This document shows, in pieces, positions 36,884 through 45,221 of a stretch of 64,000 nt of DNA. Source of the stretch: Streptomyces sp. NBC_01210 (GTDB lineage: Bacteria > Actinomycetota > Actinomycetes > Streptomycetales > Streptomycetaceae). A program made the position numbers and the translations under genes. The stretch lies in NCBI RefSeq assembly GCF_036010325.1, contig NZ_CP108549.1, forward strand, positions 2,480,001-2,544,000. The letters are read 5' to 3'. Position 1 is the first letter of the stretch, and the number at the start of each line of letters is the position of its first letter. The notes under the pieces were generated by a model. That model made no database searches and was not told the origin of the DNA. It worked only from the letters and a program-made list of their open reading frames with translations.

Positions 36884-38942
36884 GCTGAAGCGGTTCGGCA
36901 GGGGGAAACTGCCGCGCGCCGCGCTCGTCGCGATCCTGCTGCTGCCGCTGCTGTACGGCGCCCTGTACCTGTGGTCCTTCTGGGATCCGTACGGTCAGCT
37001 CGAACGTATACCCGTCGCGCTCGTCAACGACGACAAGGGAGCCACCGCTGCCGGCAAGAAGGTCGCGGCCGGCGACGAGATCACCAAGGGCCTGCTCGAG
37101 AGCAAGGTCTTCGAATGGCACGAGGTGAGCGCGACCGAGGCCCGCAAGGGTGTCGAGGACGGCACGTACTACCTCTCGCTGACCATGCCGCAGGACTTCA
37201 GCAAGCGCATCGCGTCCAGCTCCGGCGAGTCTCCCGAGACCGGCGCCCTTCAGGTGCGTACGAACGACGCCAACAACTACATCGTCGGGCAGATCTCGCG
37301 GACGGTCTTCTCCCAGGTCCGCACCGCCGCCTCGACCAACGCCTCCCGATCCTTCCTCGACCGGATCTTCATCTCCTTCTCCGACATCCATGACCAGACA
37401 GAGAAGGCCGCGAAGGGCGCCGACCAGCTCAAGGACGGGGTCGGCAAGGCGAAGAAGGGCTCCAAGGACCTCGCGGACGGGCTGAAGGACGCCAAGAACG
37501 GCAGCGGCAAACTGGCCGGCGGCCTCTCCAAGCTCAACAAGGGCGCGAGCGATCTCGAGACCGGATCCAAGCAGGTCTCCCAGGGCACCCAGAGGCTTGC
37601 CGACAGGGTCAACGGGATAGCCGCCGACGTCCGTCCGTACCTCAAGGACAACGGCAGGACGATCGGTGACACGGCCCGGCTGGTCGCCGACTCGTCCCAG
37701 GCGGTCCGCCACAATCTCGACATCCTCGTGAAGAGGGCCCCCGGCTCGGCCGTCCTCGCCCACAAGTCGGCCGACGAGCTGAGCGCGATCTACAAGACGC
37801 ACTGCGAGGACGCGCTGCTGCCCGACCCGACCGTCTGCCCCGCGCTGAAGCGCGCCAAGATCACGGCGGCCGATGTCGCCAAGATCGCCGACGACGTCAA
37901 CGCTCTGGTGAAGGACAACAAGGGCGAGCTGAAGAAGCTGGACGGCCACCTCGCCGATCTGCAGAAGAAGGCGACGGACCTCGCCAAGCGCTCACCGCGT
38001 CTCGACGAGGACCTGGAGTCGGCCGTCGGCCAGATCAATGAGCTCAACTCGGGCGCGAAGAAGGTCGCTCAGGGAGCGGACAAGCTGCACACCGGGCTGG
38101 GCAGCGCCAAGACGGGCTCCACCGATCTCGACACCGGCGTCGGCAAGCTCAAGAAGGGCGCCGGCAAACTGGACGGCGGGCTCTTCAAGCTCGCCGACGG
38201 TTCGACCGAGCTGGCCGGTGGACTGAACAGCGGCGTGGACAAGATCCCCGACTACGACAAGAAGGACCGCGACCAACGCACCGAGGTGATGGCCGACCCC
38301 GTGAAGCTGGCCGGCCAGTCCCTGCACAAGGCGCCCAACTACGGCACCGGCTTCGCTCCGTACTTCATCCCGCTCTCCCTCTGGGTGGGCTCGATGGTGG
38401 CGTACATGATCATCCAGCCGCTCAACCGGCGGGCACTCTCCGCGGGCACCTCCGCCTGGCGGATCGCGCTGGCCGGCTGGCTGCCCGTCGCCGCGATCGG
38501 TCTGCTGCAGGTCGGCGCGCTCATGTCCGTACTGCACTGGGGCCTCGGCCTGCAGATGGCGTACGCGGCCGGCACGATCGGCTTCCTCGCACTGGTGACC
38601 TGCTGCTTCGCTGCGATCATCCAGTGGCTGAACGCGCGCTTCGGAGCCGCGGGCCGGATCCTTGTACTGGCGTTGCTGATGCTCCAGCTGACCTCGGCCG
38701 GCGGCACCTACCCGGTGGAGACCAGTCCGGCGTTCTTCAACGCGATCCATCCCTACCTCCCGATGAGCTACGTCATCGACGCGCTGCGCAGGCTCATCAC
38801 GGGCGGCGGCCTCGGCCCGGTGTGGCAGGCCTGCGCGGTACTGGCCGCCTTCACCGCGGGCGCGATCGCGCTGACTGCCGTGTCCGCACGGCGCAAGCAG
38901 GTGTGGACACTGGACCGTCTGCACCCCGAGCTGAGTCTGTGA
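36855..38942 (+). CDS. YhgE/Pip-type ABC-2-like membrane protein
   Basis: A 695-residue membrane protein of the YhgE/phage-infection-protein type. One N-terminal helix (LVAILLLPLLYGALYLWSFW, residues 23-43) is followed by ~470 external residues containing two blocks of GAxxLxxGxxxxxxG heptad-like repeats (about residues 185-255 and 395-455), then five helices near the C-terminus typical of ABC-2 permeases. ATG 36855 has GAGGAGGGG upstream. A partner for the preceding degenerate ATPase and probably an exporter or envelope-remodelling protein; substrate unknown. Followed by the TetR gene with overlap or near-overlap. Confidence 0.88.
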   Translation: MRSPKLAALELKRFGRGKLPRAALVAILLLPLLYGALYLWSFWDPYGQLERIPVALVNDDKGATAAGKKVAAGDEITKGLLESKVFEWHEVSATEARKGVEDGTYYLSLTMPQDFSKRIASSSGESPETGALQVRTNDANNYIVGQISRTVFSQVRTAASTNASRSFLDRIFISFSDIHDQTEKAAKGADQLKDGVGKAKKGSKDLADGLKDAKNGSGKLAGGLSKLNKGASDLETGSKQVSQGTQRLADRVNGIAADVRPYLKDNGRTIGDTARLVADSSQAVRHNLDILVKRAPGSAVLAHKSADELSAIYKTHCEDALLPDPTVCPALKRAKITAADVAKIADDVNALVKDNKGELKKLDGHLADLQKKATDLAKRSPRLDEDLESAVGQINELNSGAKKVAQGADKLHTGLGSAKTGSTDLDTGVGKLKKGAGKLDGGLFKLADGSTELAGGLNSGVDKIPDYDKKDRDQRTEVMADPVKLAGQSLHKAPNYGTGFAPYFIPLSLWVGSMVAYMIIQPLNRRALSAGTSAWRIALAGWLPVAAIGLLQVGALMSVLHWGLGLQMAYAAGTIGFLALVTCCFAAIIQWLNARFGAAGRILVLALLMLQLTSAGGTYPVETSPAFFNAIHPYLPMSYVIDALRRLITGGGLGPVWQACAVLAAFTAGAIALTAVSARRKQVWTLDRLHPELSL

Positions 38943-38956
38943 GAGCGGCCGGACCT

Positions 38957-39589
38957 GTGAGAATCGACGCCATGGACGCCATGGACAGCACCAGCACCAG
39001 ACGCCGGGCGACCCGGGCAAAGCTCTACGAGGCCGCGGTGACGCTCATCGCCGAGCAGGGCTTCTCCGCCACCACGGTGGACGAGATCGCCGAACGCGCC
39101 GGGGTCGCCAAGGGCACGGTCTACTACAACTTCAAGAGCAAGACCGAGCTCTTCGAGGAGCTGCTGCGGTACGGCGTCGGGCTGTTGACCGCCTCGCTGC
39201 AGTCCGCCGCCGACGAGACGGCGGAGCGCGGCGGCACCAAGGTCGAGGCGCTGGACGCGATGATCAAGGCCGGTCTGGGCTTCATCGAGCGCTATCCGGC
39301 CTTCACCCAGCTGTACGTCGCCGAGCTGTGGCGCACCAACCGGGCCTGGCAGTCGACGCTTCTCGTCGTACGGCAGCAGGCGGTTGCCGTGGTCGAGACG
39401 GTCCTGCGGGAAGCCGTCGAGAGCGGCGAGCTGAGCGAGGAGATCGATGTGCCGCTGACAGCCGCCGCGTTGGTCGGGATGGTGCTGGTGGCGGCGCTGG
39501 ACTGGCAGGCGTTCCAGCCGGAACGCTCGCTCGAGGATGTGCACTCGGCGCTGTCGCGGCTGCTGCACGGCCGTGTGAGCGGCCGTTAG
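38957..39589 (+). CDS. TetR/AcrR family transcriptional regulator
   Basis: About 210 residues. The N-terminal TetR helix-turn-helix is clear: KLYEAAVTLIAEQGFSATTV then DEIAERAGVAKGTVYYNFKS. The ligand domain contains ELWRTNRAWQSTLLVVRQQA. Start is uncertain: GTG 38957 is used, but GTG 38939 (overlapping the permease stop as GTGA) and ATG 38972 or 38981 are in frame and none has a strong ribosome site. Third gene of the operon and likely represses it through the operator at 36004-36017. Followed by a strong terminator. Confidence 0.92.
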   Translation: MRIDAMDAMDSTSTRRRATRAKLYEAAVTLIAEQGFSATTVDEIAERAGVAKGTVYYNFKSKTELFEELLRYGVGLLTASLQSAADETAERGGTKVEALDAMIKAGLGFIERYPAFTQLYVAELWRTNRAWQSTLLVVRQQAVAVVETVLREAVESGELSEEIDVPLTAAALVGMVLVAALDWQAFQPERSLEDVHSALSRLLHGRVSGR

Positions 39590-39614
39590 GTCTTCCGTAC
39601 GAGGGCAGAAAAGT

Positions 39615-39659
39615 GCCGGTCCGGCGAGGCTCGATCCCCCCGAGCCCCGCCGGACCGGC
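39615..39659 (+). terminator. Terminator of the ABC/YhgE/TetR operon
   Basis: A 19-bp inverted repeat with one mismatch (39615-39633 with 39641-39659, arms beginning GCCGGTCCGGCG) and a 7-nt loop, 25 nt after the TetR stop. Confidence 0.8.
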
Positions 39660-39882
39660 GTTTCCCCCGTGTCCCCGTTTACCCCCGTGCCGGAGAACCC
39701 GTTTACCCCCGATTTTCCCCCGTGGTCACTGGGTACTCCGTCGTACTCCCCCGTTCCGTCCGGGGAGCCGCGCCGTTCCGCCGCCCCGTGTCGGCGGTGC
39801 CGGCGCCGCGCCCCTTCCGTGGTCTCCACTCTTCCTTCTGCGCAGGTGGAACCCCATCCGCGCGCGTACTCATCTCCCCCAC

Positions 39883-39898
39883 TAGGTACGGGTACTCA
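39883..39898. promoter_or_regulatory. MacR-box-like inverted repeat
   Basis: TAGGTACGGGTACTCA reads TGAGTACCCGTACCTA on the other strand, 14 of 16 positions matching the TGAGTACnnGTACTCA site reported for MacR of the S. coelicolor MacRS system. It is centred about 63 nt before the DUF4126 start, a usual activator position. A MacRS-like pair is encoded at 59479-61409. Confidence 0.45.
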
Positions 39899-39940
39899 GT
39901 CATCCGTGCTCATCCCCACCCGCGCGGGTCGAAGTCTGGT

Positions 39941-39953
39941 TACGATCGCGTCC
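39941..39953 (+). promoter_or_regulatory. Candidate leaderless promoter of the DUF4126 gene
   Basis: TACGAT (39941-39946) ends 7 nt before GTG 39954, with no ribosome-binding site between. Confidence 0.5.
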
Positions 39954-40571
39954 GTGTCCGTACTCCCTCTCGTCTTCACCAGCGGCTGGGCCAGCGGGAT
40001 CAACGCCTACGCGGTGGTCCTGTTGTTCGGCGTCTTCGGCGCGACCGGGCTCACCGACGAGGTGCCCGCGTCTCTGCAGCGCACCGATGTCCTGATCATT
40101 GCGGGCGTGCTGTTCCTCTGTGAGGCGGTTGCGGACAAAATCCCGTACGTCGACTCCATATGGGACACCGTGCACACCGTGCTCCGGCCGGTGGCGGGCG
40201 CGGTCGTGGCCGCACTGCTGGCCGGGGAGAACGGCTCGCTGCCGGAGCTCGCGGCGGCCGCCGTCGGCGGCTCGACCGCGCTGATGAGCCATCTGGTCAA
40301 GGCCGGCACCCGGATGGCGGTCAACACCTCGCCCGAGCCGTTCAGCAATATCGCGGTGAGCATGGCGGAGGATCTGGGCGTCGCCGGGATCATCACCTTC
40401 GCGCTCTTCCATCCGCTGGCGGCTGCCCTCATCGCCGGGACACTGCTCCTGCTGGGCATCGTGGTACTGGCCTTCCTCGCCACGAAGATCCGCCGTTTTC
40501 TGCGGCGCAGAGCACAGCGCCGCCAGGAGAAACGGCCGGTGGGCGCGGAAGCGTCCAGAGCGCCCTGGTGA
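39954..40571 (+). CDS. DUF4126 integral membrane protein
   Basis: A 205-residue membrane protein. GTG 39954 gives MSVLPLVFTSGWASGINAYA, the DUF4126 N-terminus with its SGINAY motif. Further segments: DVLIIAGVLFLCEAVADKIP, YVDSIWDTVHTVLRPVAGAVVAALL, a Gly/Ala helix ending ALMSHLVKAGTRMAVNTSPEPFSN, and a C-terminal helix before a basic tail (RRFLRRRAQRRQEKR). Function unknown. The mRNA looks leaderless. Upstream frame extension is rejected. Confidence 0.87.
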   Translation: MSVLPLVFTSGWASGINAYAVVLLFGVFGATGLTDEVPASLQRTDVLIIAGVLFLCEAVADKIPYVDSIWDTVHTVLRPVAGAVVAALLAGENGSLPELAAAAVGGSTALMSHLVKAGTRMAVNTSPEPFSNIAVSMAEDLGVAGIITFALFHPLAAALIAGTLLLLGIVVLAFLATKIRRFLRRRAQRRQEKRPVGAEASRAPW

Positions 40572-40608
40572 CCGGACCGCCCGGACGGGCCGCCGGGACG
40601 GACTGTCA

Positions 40609-42120
40609 GTGGTGGCCGATAAAGTCGCGGACATGGCACGGATTGCGGTGATCGGCGCCGGGATGGGCGCCATGGCGGCTGCCGCCCGGCTGGCCGTGGC
40701 AGGCCACCGGGTGACGGTGTACGAGCGGTCGGCGACTTACGGCGGCGCGGTGGGCCGGTTCGAGCGCGCGGGCTTCGTCTTCGACACCGGGCCCGGTCTG
40801 CTGCATCTGCCTGCCGTCTGGCGGGACTTGTTCGTCAAGACCGGCAAGGAACCGCTGGAGCAGTGCGTCGGGCTCGTCCAGGTGGACCCGGCGAGCCGGC
40901 ATCTCTTCGCCGACGGCACCGAGGTGTCCCTGCCGAACGCCTCGCGGGCCGGAGTCGTCTCCGCGCTCGAAGCCGCGCTGGGCGCGGGAGCGGGCGAGCG
41001 GTGGGGCACGTTCCTGGGCCGGGCCCGGGACGCCTGGGACCGTTCCCGGCGGCCGCTGCTCGAAGAGCCCCTGTGGACCGACTGGCAGGTGCTCGGCCGC
41101 GATCCCTATCGGGCGCCGCGGCAGCGCACGTTGCTGCGCAGCCGACAGGCGTCCACGGTCTCCGAGGTCGGCGCCTGGGAGCTGGCCGACCCGCGGCTGG
41201 CCGCGCTGCTCGAGGGTTACGCCCTCTCGTACGGCCTGGATCCCCGGCATGCCCCGGCGGGTGCCGCCCTGCTGCCGTACATGGAACAGACCTTCGGCAG
41301 TTGGTATGTCGAGGGCGGGATGCGGGAGCTGGCCCGCGCGGTCTACGAGCGGTGTCTGGCCCGGAAGGTGGACTTCGCCTTCGGGACCGAGGTGGCCCGC
41401 ATCGTCGAGAAGGACGGGCGGGCGGCGGGAGTCGAGCTCGTCGGCGGCACGGTCGCCGCGGCCGACCATGTGGTGGCGGGCATCGAGGCCGCCGATCTGG
41501 TCGGGCATGAGCTCTGGCAGGACGGAGACGTACGGCCCCAAGGGGGCGCCGGTGGTTCACAGTTGCCGGGCAGGTTCACCGTGCTGCTGGCGCTGCGCGG
41601 GGCGCGGCCCGCGTCGGCCGTCCACCGGAGTGTGGTGCACGCGCCCGACACCGGCGCGGAGGCTGCGGCCGTCTTCGGCGGCCGGACGGCCGAGCGGCCC
41701 ACCGTCACCGTGCTGCGACCGGACGATCCGCGTACCCGCCCGGACGAGGAGCACGAAGCGGTGACTCTCGCCGCGACCGTCGCGGCGCAGGGCGGCCCGG
41801 TCGACTGGACGGACGCGGCGCTGCGCGAACGGTACGCCGAGGTGCTCATCGACGCCGCGGGCGCGGCCGTGCCGGAGATACGCGAGCGCCTGCTGTGGCA
41901 CGAGATCCGTACGCCCGCGGAGACGGGTGCACTGTCCGCGCCCGCGCTCGCCGGGGACGGCGGGCGGTATCTGCACCCGGCGAACAGCACCCGGCTGCCC
42001 GGTCTGTATCTGGCGGGCGGCCGGGCGCACCCGGGCGGCGGACTGGCGCATGCCGGGATGTCGGGGGCGCTGGTGGCCGGCCTGATCGTGGAGGGGGCGG
42101 ACTTCCGCGGCTCTCAGTGA
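40609..42120 (+). CDS. Phytoene desaturase-like NAD(P)/FAD-dependent oxidoreductase
   Basis: Up to 503 residues; GTG 40609 or 40612 or ATG 40633 are possible starts. The FAD Rossmann motif is ARIAVIGAGMGAMAAAARLA then VTVYERSATYGGAVGRF, where phytoene desaturase-like proteins usually have YGG. The FAD-closing C-terminal motif is LPGLYLAGGRAHPGGGLAHAG. WYVEGGMRELARAVYERCLA is the family substrate-domain block. Isolated from carotenoid genes here, so a carotenoid role is not supported; it could be any of the broad CrtI-like group. Confidence 0.85.
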   Translation: MVADKVADMARIAVIGAGMGAMAAAARLAVAGHRVTVYERSATYGGAVGRFERAGFVFDTGPGLLHLPAVWRDLFVKTGKEPLEQCVGLVQVDPASRHLFADGTEVSLPNASRAGVVSALEAALGAGAGERWGTFLGRARDAWDRSRRPLLEEPLWTDWQVLGRDPYRAPRQRTLLRSRQASTVSEVGAWELADPRLAALLEGYALSYGLDPRHAPAGAALLPYMEQTFGSWYVEGGMRELARAVYERCLARKVDFAFGTEVARIVEKDGRAAGVELVGGTVAAADHVVAGIEAADLVGHELWQDGDVRPQGGAGGSQLPGRFTVLLALRGARPASAVHRSVVHAPDTGAEAAAVFGGRTAERPTVTVLRPDDPRTRPDEEHEAVTLAATVAAQGGPVDWTDAALRERYAEVLIDAAGAAVPEIRERLLWHEIRTPAETGALSAPALAGDGGRYLHPANSTRLPGLYLAGGRAHPGGGLAHAGMSGALVAGLIVEGADFRGSQ

Positions 42121-42135
42121 GCCGCCGCCGGTGCC

Positions 42136-42993
42136 TCAGTAGCGGTACTGCTGCTCGTTGTACCCGGGGTCGTAGCCGTACGGAGAAGGCTGCTCCTGCG
42201 GCATCGGCGGCGCCTGCTGCTCGCCCTCCCGCTGCTGCGGGACCCACACCCCGCCGGCCGGCGTCTCGCTGTACGGCTGCTGGGCGTACGGGTCGGCGTA
42301 CTGCTGCTGGCCGCCGTAACTGTCGTAGCTCTCGTACGCGTTGTACTGCTGGCCGCCGACATAGGGGTCGGAGTACGCGGCGTACGCCTGCTGCCCCGTC
42401 CCGTAGTCGTACTGCCCGGCGTATATGTCCTGGCCCGTCGGCTGCTGATCGTAACCGGAGCCGGTCGGCTGCTGACCGTAGCCGGAGTAGGTGTCGTAGC
42501 CCGTGCCGTACGTGGTGTAGTTCTGGCCCTGGTCCTGCTGCTCCGCCGCATAGGCGGCCTCGCTGTACACGCCGTACTGGCCGGTGTCGTCCGGCAGCGG
42601 CTGCGGCTCGTAGACGGCCTCGGGCTCAGGTTCCGCGGGAACAGGCTCATAGGCGAGGTCGGAGACCTCCAGTGTCGGCTCGCGCGAGGCGGCCGTGTCC
42701 TGATGGCCGCCGGACCTGCGCCGACGGCTCGCTCCCGGGCTGCCGCCGAGCGCCCAGCCGGTGGAGAAGCCCTTGCGGAAGGAGAGCGTGACATACGTCT
42801 GGCCGACGGCGAAGGCGATCGCGCCGAGCGCGATCACCACGACGGAGGGCATCAGTACGCCGAGCACCACGCACAGGAAGCCGGCGAAGGCGAGCAGCCG
42901 CCAGCGCAGCCGCGCCTTGTACTGCAGCAGCACCTCACCGAGCAGCCACAGCGCGACGATGCCGAACGCGATATAGAGGACCGTCCAGCCCAT
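42136..42993 (-). CDS. Membrane protein with a Tyr/Gln/Gly-rich disordered tail
   Basis: A 285-residue protein. Two or three N-terminal helices (MGWTVLYIAFGIVALWLLGE, LLAFAGFLCVVLGVLMPSVV, VIALGAIAFAVGQTYVTL) are followed from about residue 80 by a low-complexity tail dominated by Tyr, Gln, Gly, Asp and Pro (units such as YGQQPTGSGYDQQPTGQDIY). About one residue in six of the tail is Tyr. Such composition is prion-like or phase-separation-prone. No catalytic domain. Converges on the flavoprotein gene, 15 bp from its stop. Found as a conserved actinomycete membrane protein; function unknown. Confidence 0.8.
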   Translation of the reverse strand: MGWTVLYIAFGIVALWLLGEVLLQYKARLRWRLLAFAGFLCVVLGVLMPSVVVIALGAIAFAVGQTYVTLSFRKGFSTGWALGGSPGASRRRRSGGHQDTAASREPTLEVSDLAYEPVPAEPEPEAVYEPQPLPDDTGQYGVYSEAAYAAEQQDQGQNYTTYGTGYDTYSGYGQQPTGSGYDQQPTGQDIYAGQYDYGTGQQAYAAYSDPYVGGQQYNAYESYDSYGGQQQYADPYAQQPYSETPAGGVWVPQQREGEQQAPPMPQEQPSPYGYDPGYNEQQYRY

Positions 42994-43044
42994 GCCCGCC
43001 CCTCTCCTGCGGCCGCCGCTCCGGGTCGGAGTGGGTACGACCGA

Positions 43045-43962
43045 TCACGACTGCTCGTGCAGTCCGAGATTCTCGTAGATCTCGAGCGTCGCCGTGGAGT
43101 TGTTGAGTGTAATGAAGTGCAGACCGGGGACACCCTCGGAGAGCAACCCGGCGCAGAACTCCGTCGCGAACTCGATGCCAATGGAGCGTACAGCGGCGGG
43201 ATCGTCCTTGACGGAGAGGACCCTCTCTTTGAGCTCGGGCGGGAACGCGGCGTTGCTGAGCTGCGCGAACCGTTCGAGCTGCTTGACGCTGGTGACCGGC
43301 ATGATCTCCGGGATGATCGGGGTCGCGCAGCCCGCGGCCTCGACCCGGTCACGCAGCCGCAGATAGTCCTCGGGCTGGAAGAACATCTGCGTGATCGCGT
43401 AGTCGGCGCCGGCCCGGCACTTGTCGACGAAGTGCTGGATGTCGGTGTCCCAGTCCTCCGAACGCGGGTGCATCTCGGGGAAGGCCGCGACGCCGACGCA
43501 GAAGTCCCCGGACTCCTTGATCAGCTGTACGAGCTCGGCGGCGTACCGCACACCGTCGGGGTGCTTGACCCACTCGCCCATCGGGTCGCCGGGCGGGTCG
43601 CCACGGACGGCGAGGATGTTGCGGATCCCGGCATCGGCGTACTGCCCGATCATGTTGCGCAGCTCGGCCACGGAGTGGTTCACCGCGGTGAGGTGCGCGA
43701 CCGGGGTGAGCGTGGTGTCGGCGGCGATCTGCTGGGTGGCCTTGACCGTGCCGGCGCGCGTGGAGCCGCCTGCGCCGTAGGTCACCGAGACGAAGTTGGG
43801 GGCCACCGCTTCGACCCTGCGCAGCGCGTTCCAGAGGTTCCGCTCGCCCTTCTCGGTCTTGGGCGCCCAGAACTCGAAGGAGTACGAAGTTTTGCCGGTT
43901 GCAAGCAGCTCACGCACGGTTCGTGCGTGATCCGTCCTGGTCGAAGCTGTACCGAGGGCCAT
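43045..43962 (-). CDS. metF: 5,10-methylenetetrahydrofolate reductase
   Basis: A 305-residue TIM-barrel flavoenzyme reducing 5,10-CH2-THF to 5-CH3-THF for methionine synthesis. Motifs: [19 protein letters not shown] (catalytic Glu), [41 protein letters not shown] and [12 protein letters not shown] 43962 has no ribosome site; a good promoter places its -10 6 nt upstream, so the message is probably leaderless. Confidence 0.96.
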   Translation of the reverse strand: MALGTASTRTDHARTVRELLATGKTSYSFEFWAPKTEKGERNLWNALRRVEAVAPNFVSVTYGAGGSTRAGTVKATQQIAADTTLTPVAHLTAVNHSVAELRNMIGQYADAGIRNILAVRGDPPGDPMGEWVKHPDGVRYAAELVQLIKESGDFCVGVAAFPEMHPRSEDWDTDIQHFVDKCRAGADYAITQMFFQPEDYLRLRDRVEAAGCATPIIPEIMPVTSVKQLERFAQLSNAAFPPELKERVLSVKDDPAAVRSIGIEFATEFCAGLLSEGVPGLHFITLNNSTATLEIYENLGLHEQS

Positions 43963-43968
43963 ACCCGC

Positions 43969-43997
43969 AGGTTAACCACGCCTCGCCGGTCACCCAA
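43969..43997 (-). promoter_or_regulatory. Leaderless-type promoter of metF
   Basis: Minus-strand TTGGGT (43997-43992), 17-bp spacer, TAACCT (43974-43969), then 6 nt to the ATG at 43962. Confidence 0.6.
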
Positions 43998-44051
43998 CCG
44001 CACGAGGGGAATATGCCGGATTTGTCGGCCTACTGTCCACCCCTCGGACAG

Positions 44052-44726
44052 TTACCCGATCCGCTCCCCCACGCGCTCCCCCACGCGCTCCCGCACGCGC
44101 TTCGCCAGCGCCGCTGTCGCCGCGGCCGGGTCGTCGGCCTCGGTGATGGCCCGTACGACGACGATCCTGCGCGCGCCCGCGTCCAGCACCTCGTCCAGAT
44201 TGCCGGCGTCGATCCCGCCGATCGCGAACCAGGGCCGGTCGGTCTCCAGCGCGGCTGTGTACCGCACCAGGCCCAGTCCCGGGGCATACCGTCCGGGCTT
44301 GGTCGGGGTGGGCCAGCAGGGGCCCGTGCAGAAGTAGTCCACGCCGGGCTCGGCGGTGGCCGTGTCCACCTCGGACTCGGCGTGCGTCGAGCGGCCTATG
44401 AGCACCTCGTCACCGAGGATCGCGCGAGCGGCCGGGACCGGCAGATCGCCCTGTCCCAGATGCAGCACGTCGGAGCCGATGGCGTGCGCCACATCCGCCC
44501 GGTCGTTCACGGCGAGCAGCCTGCCGTGTCTGCGGCAGGCGTCGGCGAAGAGCCGGAGGTGATCCAGTTCCTCACCGGCCTCCATGCCCTTGTCCCGCAG
44601 CTGCACGATGTCGACCCCGGAGGCGAGCACGGCGTCGAGGAACTCCGCGAGGTCACCCTGCTTCTTCCGGGCGTCCGTGCACAGATAGAGCCGGGCGTCG
44701 GACAGCAGCGCACGAGCCGTGGACAT
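44052..44726 (-). CDS. thiE: Thiamine phosphate synthase ThiE
   Basis: A 224-residue TIM-barrel enzyme joining HMP-PP and thiazole phosphate to thiamine phosphate. ATG 44726 has GGGGGGAAC 5 nt upstream. Motifs: [51 protein letters not shown], and [19 protein letters not shown]. The C-terminus carries short repeats ([15 protein letters not shown]) from tandem DNA repeats. Convergent-neighbour of thiOSG, with which it works, though no TPP riboswitch is seen before it. Confidence 0.95.
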   Translation of the reverse strand: MSTARALLSDARLYLCTDARKKQGDLAEFLDAVLASGVDIVQLRDKGMEAGEELDHLRLFADACRRHGRLLAVNDRADVAHAIGSDVLHLGQGDLPVPAARAILGDEVLIGRSTHAESEVDTATAEPGVDYFCTGPCWPTPTKPGRYAPGLGLVRYTAALETDRPWFAIGGIDAGNLDEVLDAGARRIVVVRAITEADDPAAATAALAKRVRERVGERVGERIG

Positions 44727-44812
44727 GGTGGTTCCCCCCGGTGGGTCGGCGGTGTACGGGCAGGGCGGCACAGCCCCCGGCCCGCACACCGCGTGTTGTT
44801 GTCGTCAGGACG

Positions 44813-45178
44813 TCAGACGGCGAGCGCCTGGGCCCGGCGCTTCACCTCCGTGCCGCGATTCTCGCTGAGCGCCTGCGCGGGCGTGCCCGGCAGGCTCGGG
44901 TCGGCGGTGAAGAGCCATTCCAGCATCTCTTCGTCGGTGAAGCCGTCGTCCCTCAGGAGCGTCAGGGTCCCTGCGAGCCCCTTGACCACCTTGTCGCCGT
45001 CGATAAAGGCGGCAGGCACCTGAAGCGCCCGGTTCTCACCACGGCGTACGGCGATCAGCTGGCCTTCCTTGACCAGCTGCCGTACGCGTGTCACCTCGAC
45101 ATCGAGCATTTCCGCGATGTCAGGAAGGTGGAGCCAGGCGGGGACGAGAGCATCGATCTTTGCGTCAATCTCGGTCAC
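44813..45178 (-). CDS. Rv2175c-family DNA-binding protein
   Basis: A 121-residue protein with an N-terminal winged/HTH region (WLHLPDIAEMLDVEVTRVRQ then LVKEGQLIAVRRGENRALQV) and a C-terminal domain (GFTDEEMLEWLFTADPSLPG). It matches the actinobacterial Rv2175c family, a DNA-binding protein that in M. tuberculosis is phosphorylated by the neighbouring Ser/Thr kinase PknL. A PASTA kinase gene is 4.2 kb away here. Start GTG 45178. Confidence 0.85.
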   Translation of the reverse strand: MTEIDAKIDALVPAWLHLPDIAEMLDVEVTRVRQLVKEGQLIAVRRGENRALQVPAAFIDGDKVVKGLAGTLTLLRDDGFTDEEMLEWLFTADPSLPGTPAQALSENRGTEVKRRAQALAV

Positions 45179-45221
45179 AGGACAAGCGTGCCATCCCGGA
45201 CTGACAGTCGGTAGCCGGACC

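Larger units (their letters stand above)
39590..39953. other. 364-bp intergenic region after the TetR gene
   Basis: Starts with the TetR-operon terminator, then a C-rich stretch (39660-39725) with repeated GTTTACCCCCG/TTTCCCCCG units, then a MacR-like inverted repeat (39883-39898) and a -10 element (39941-39946) for the DUF4126 gene. The frame upstream of 39954 stays open but has repeat-like composition and no ribosome site, so it is not called coding. Confidence 0.6.

Noticed and set aside
39669..39953. N-terminal extension of the DUF4126 protein
   Set aside because: The in-frame upstream codons come from C-rich repeats, with no ribosome site, and the family N-terminus begins at 39954.
40609..42120. 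Carotenoid biosynthesis cluster
   Set aside because: Only one CrtI-like flavoprotein is present; no crtE, crtB or crtY-like genes lie nearby.
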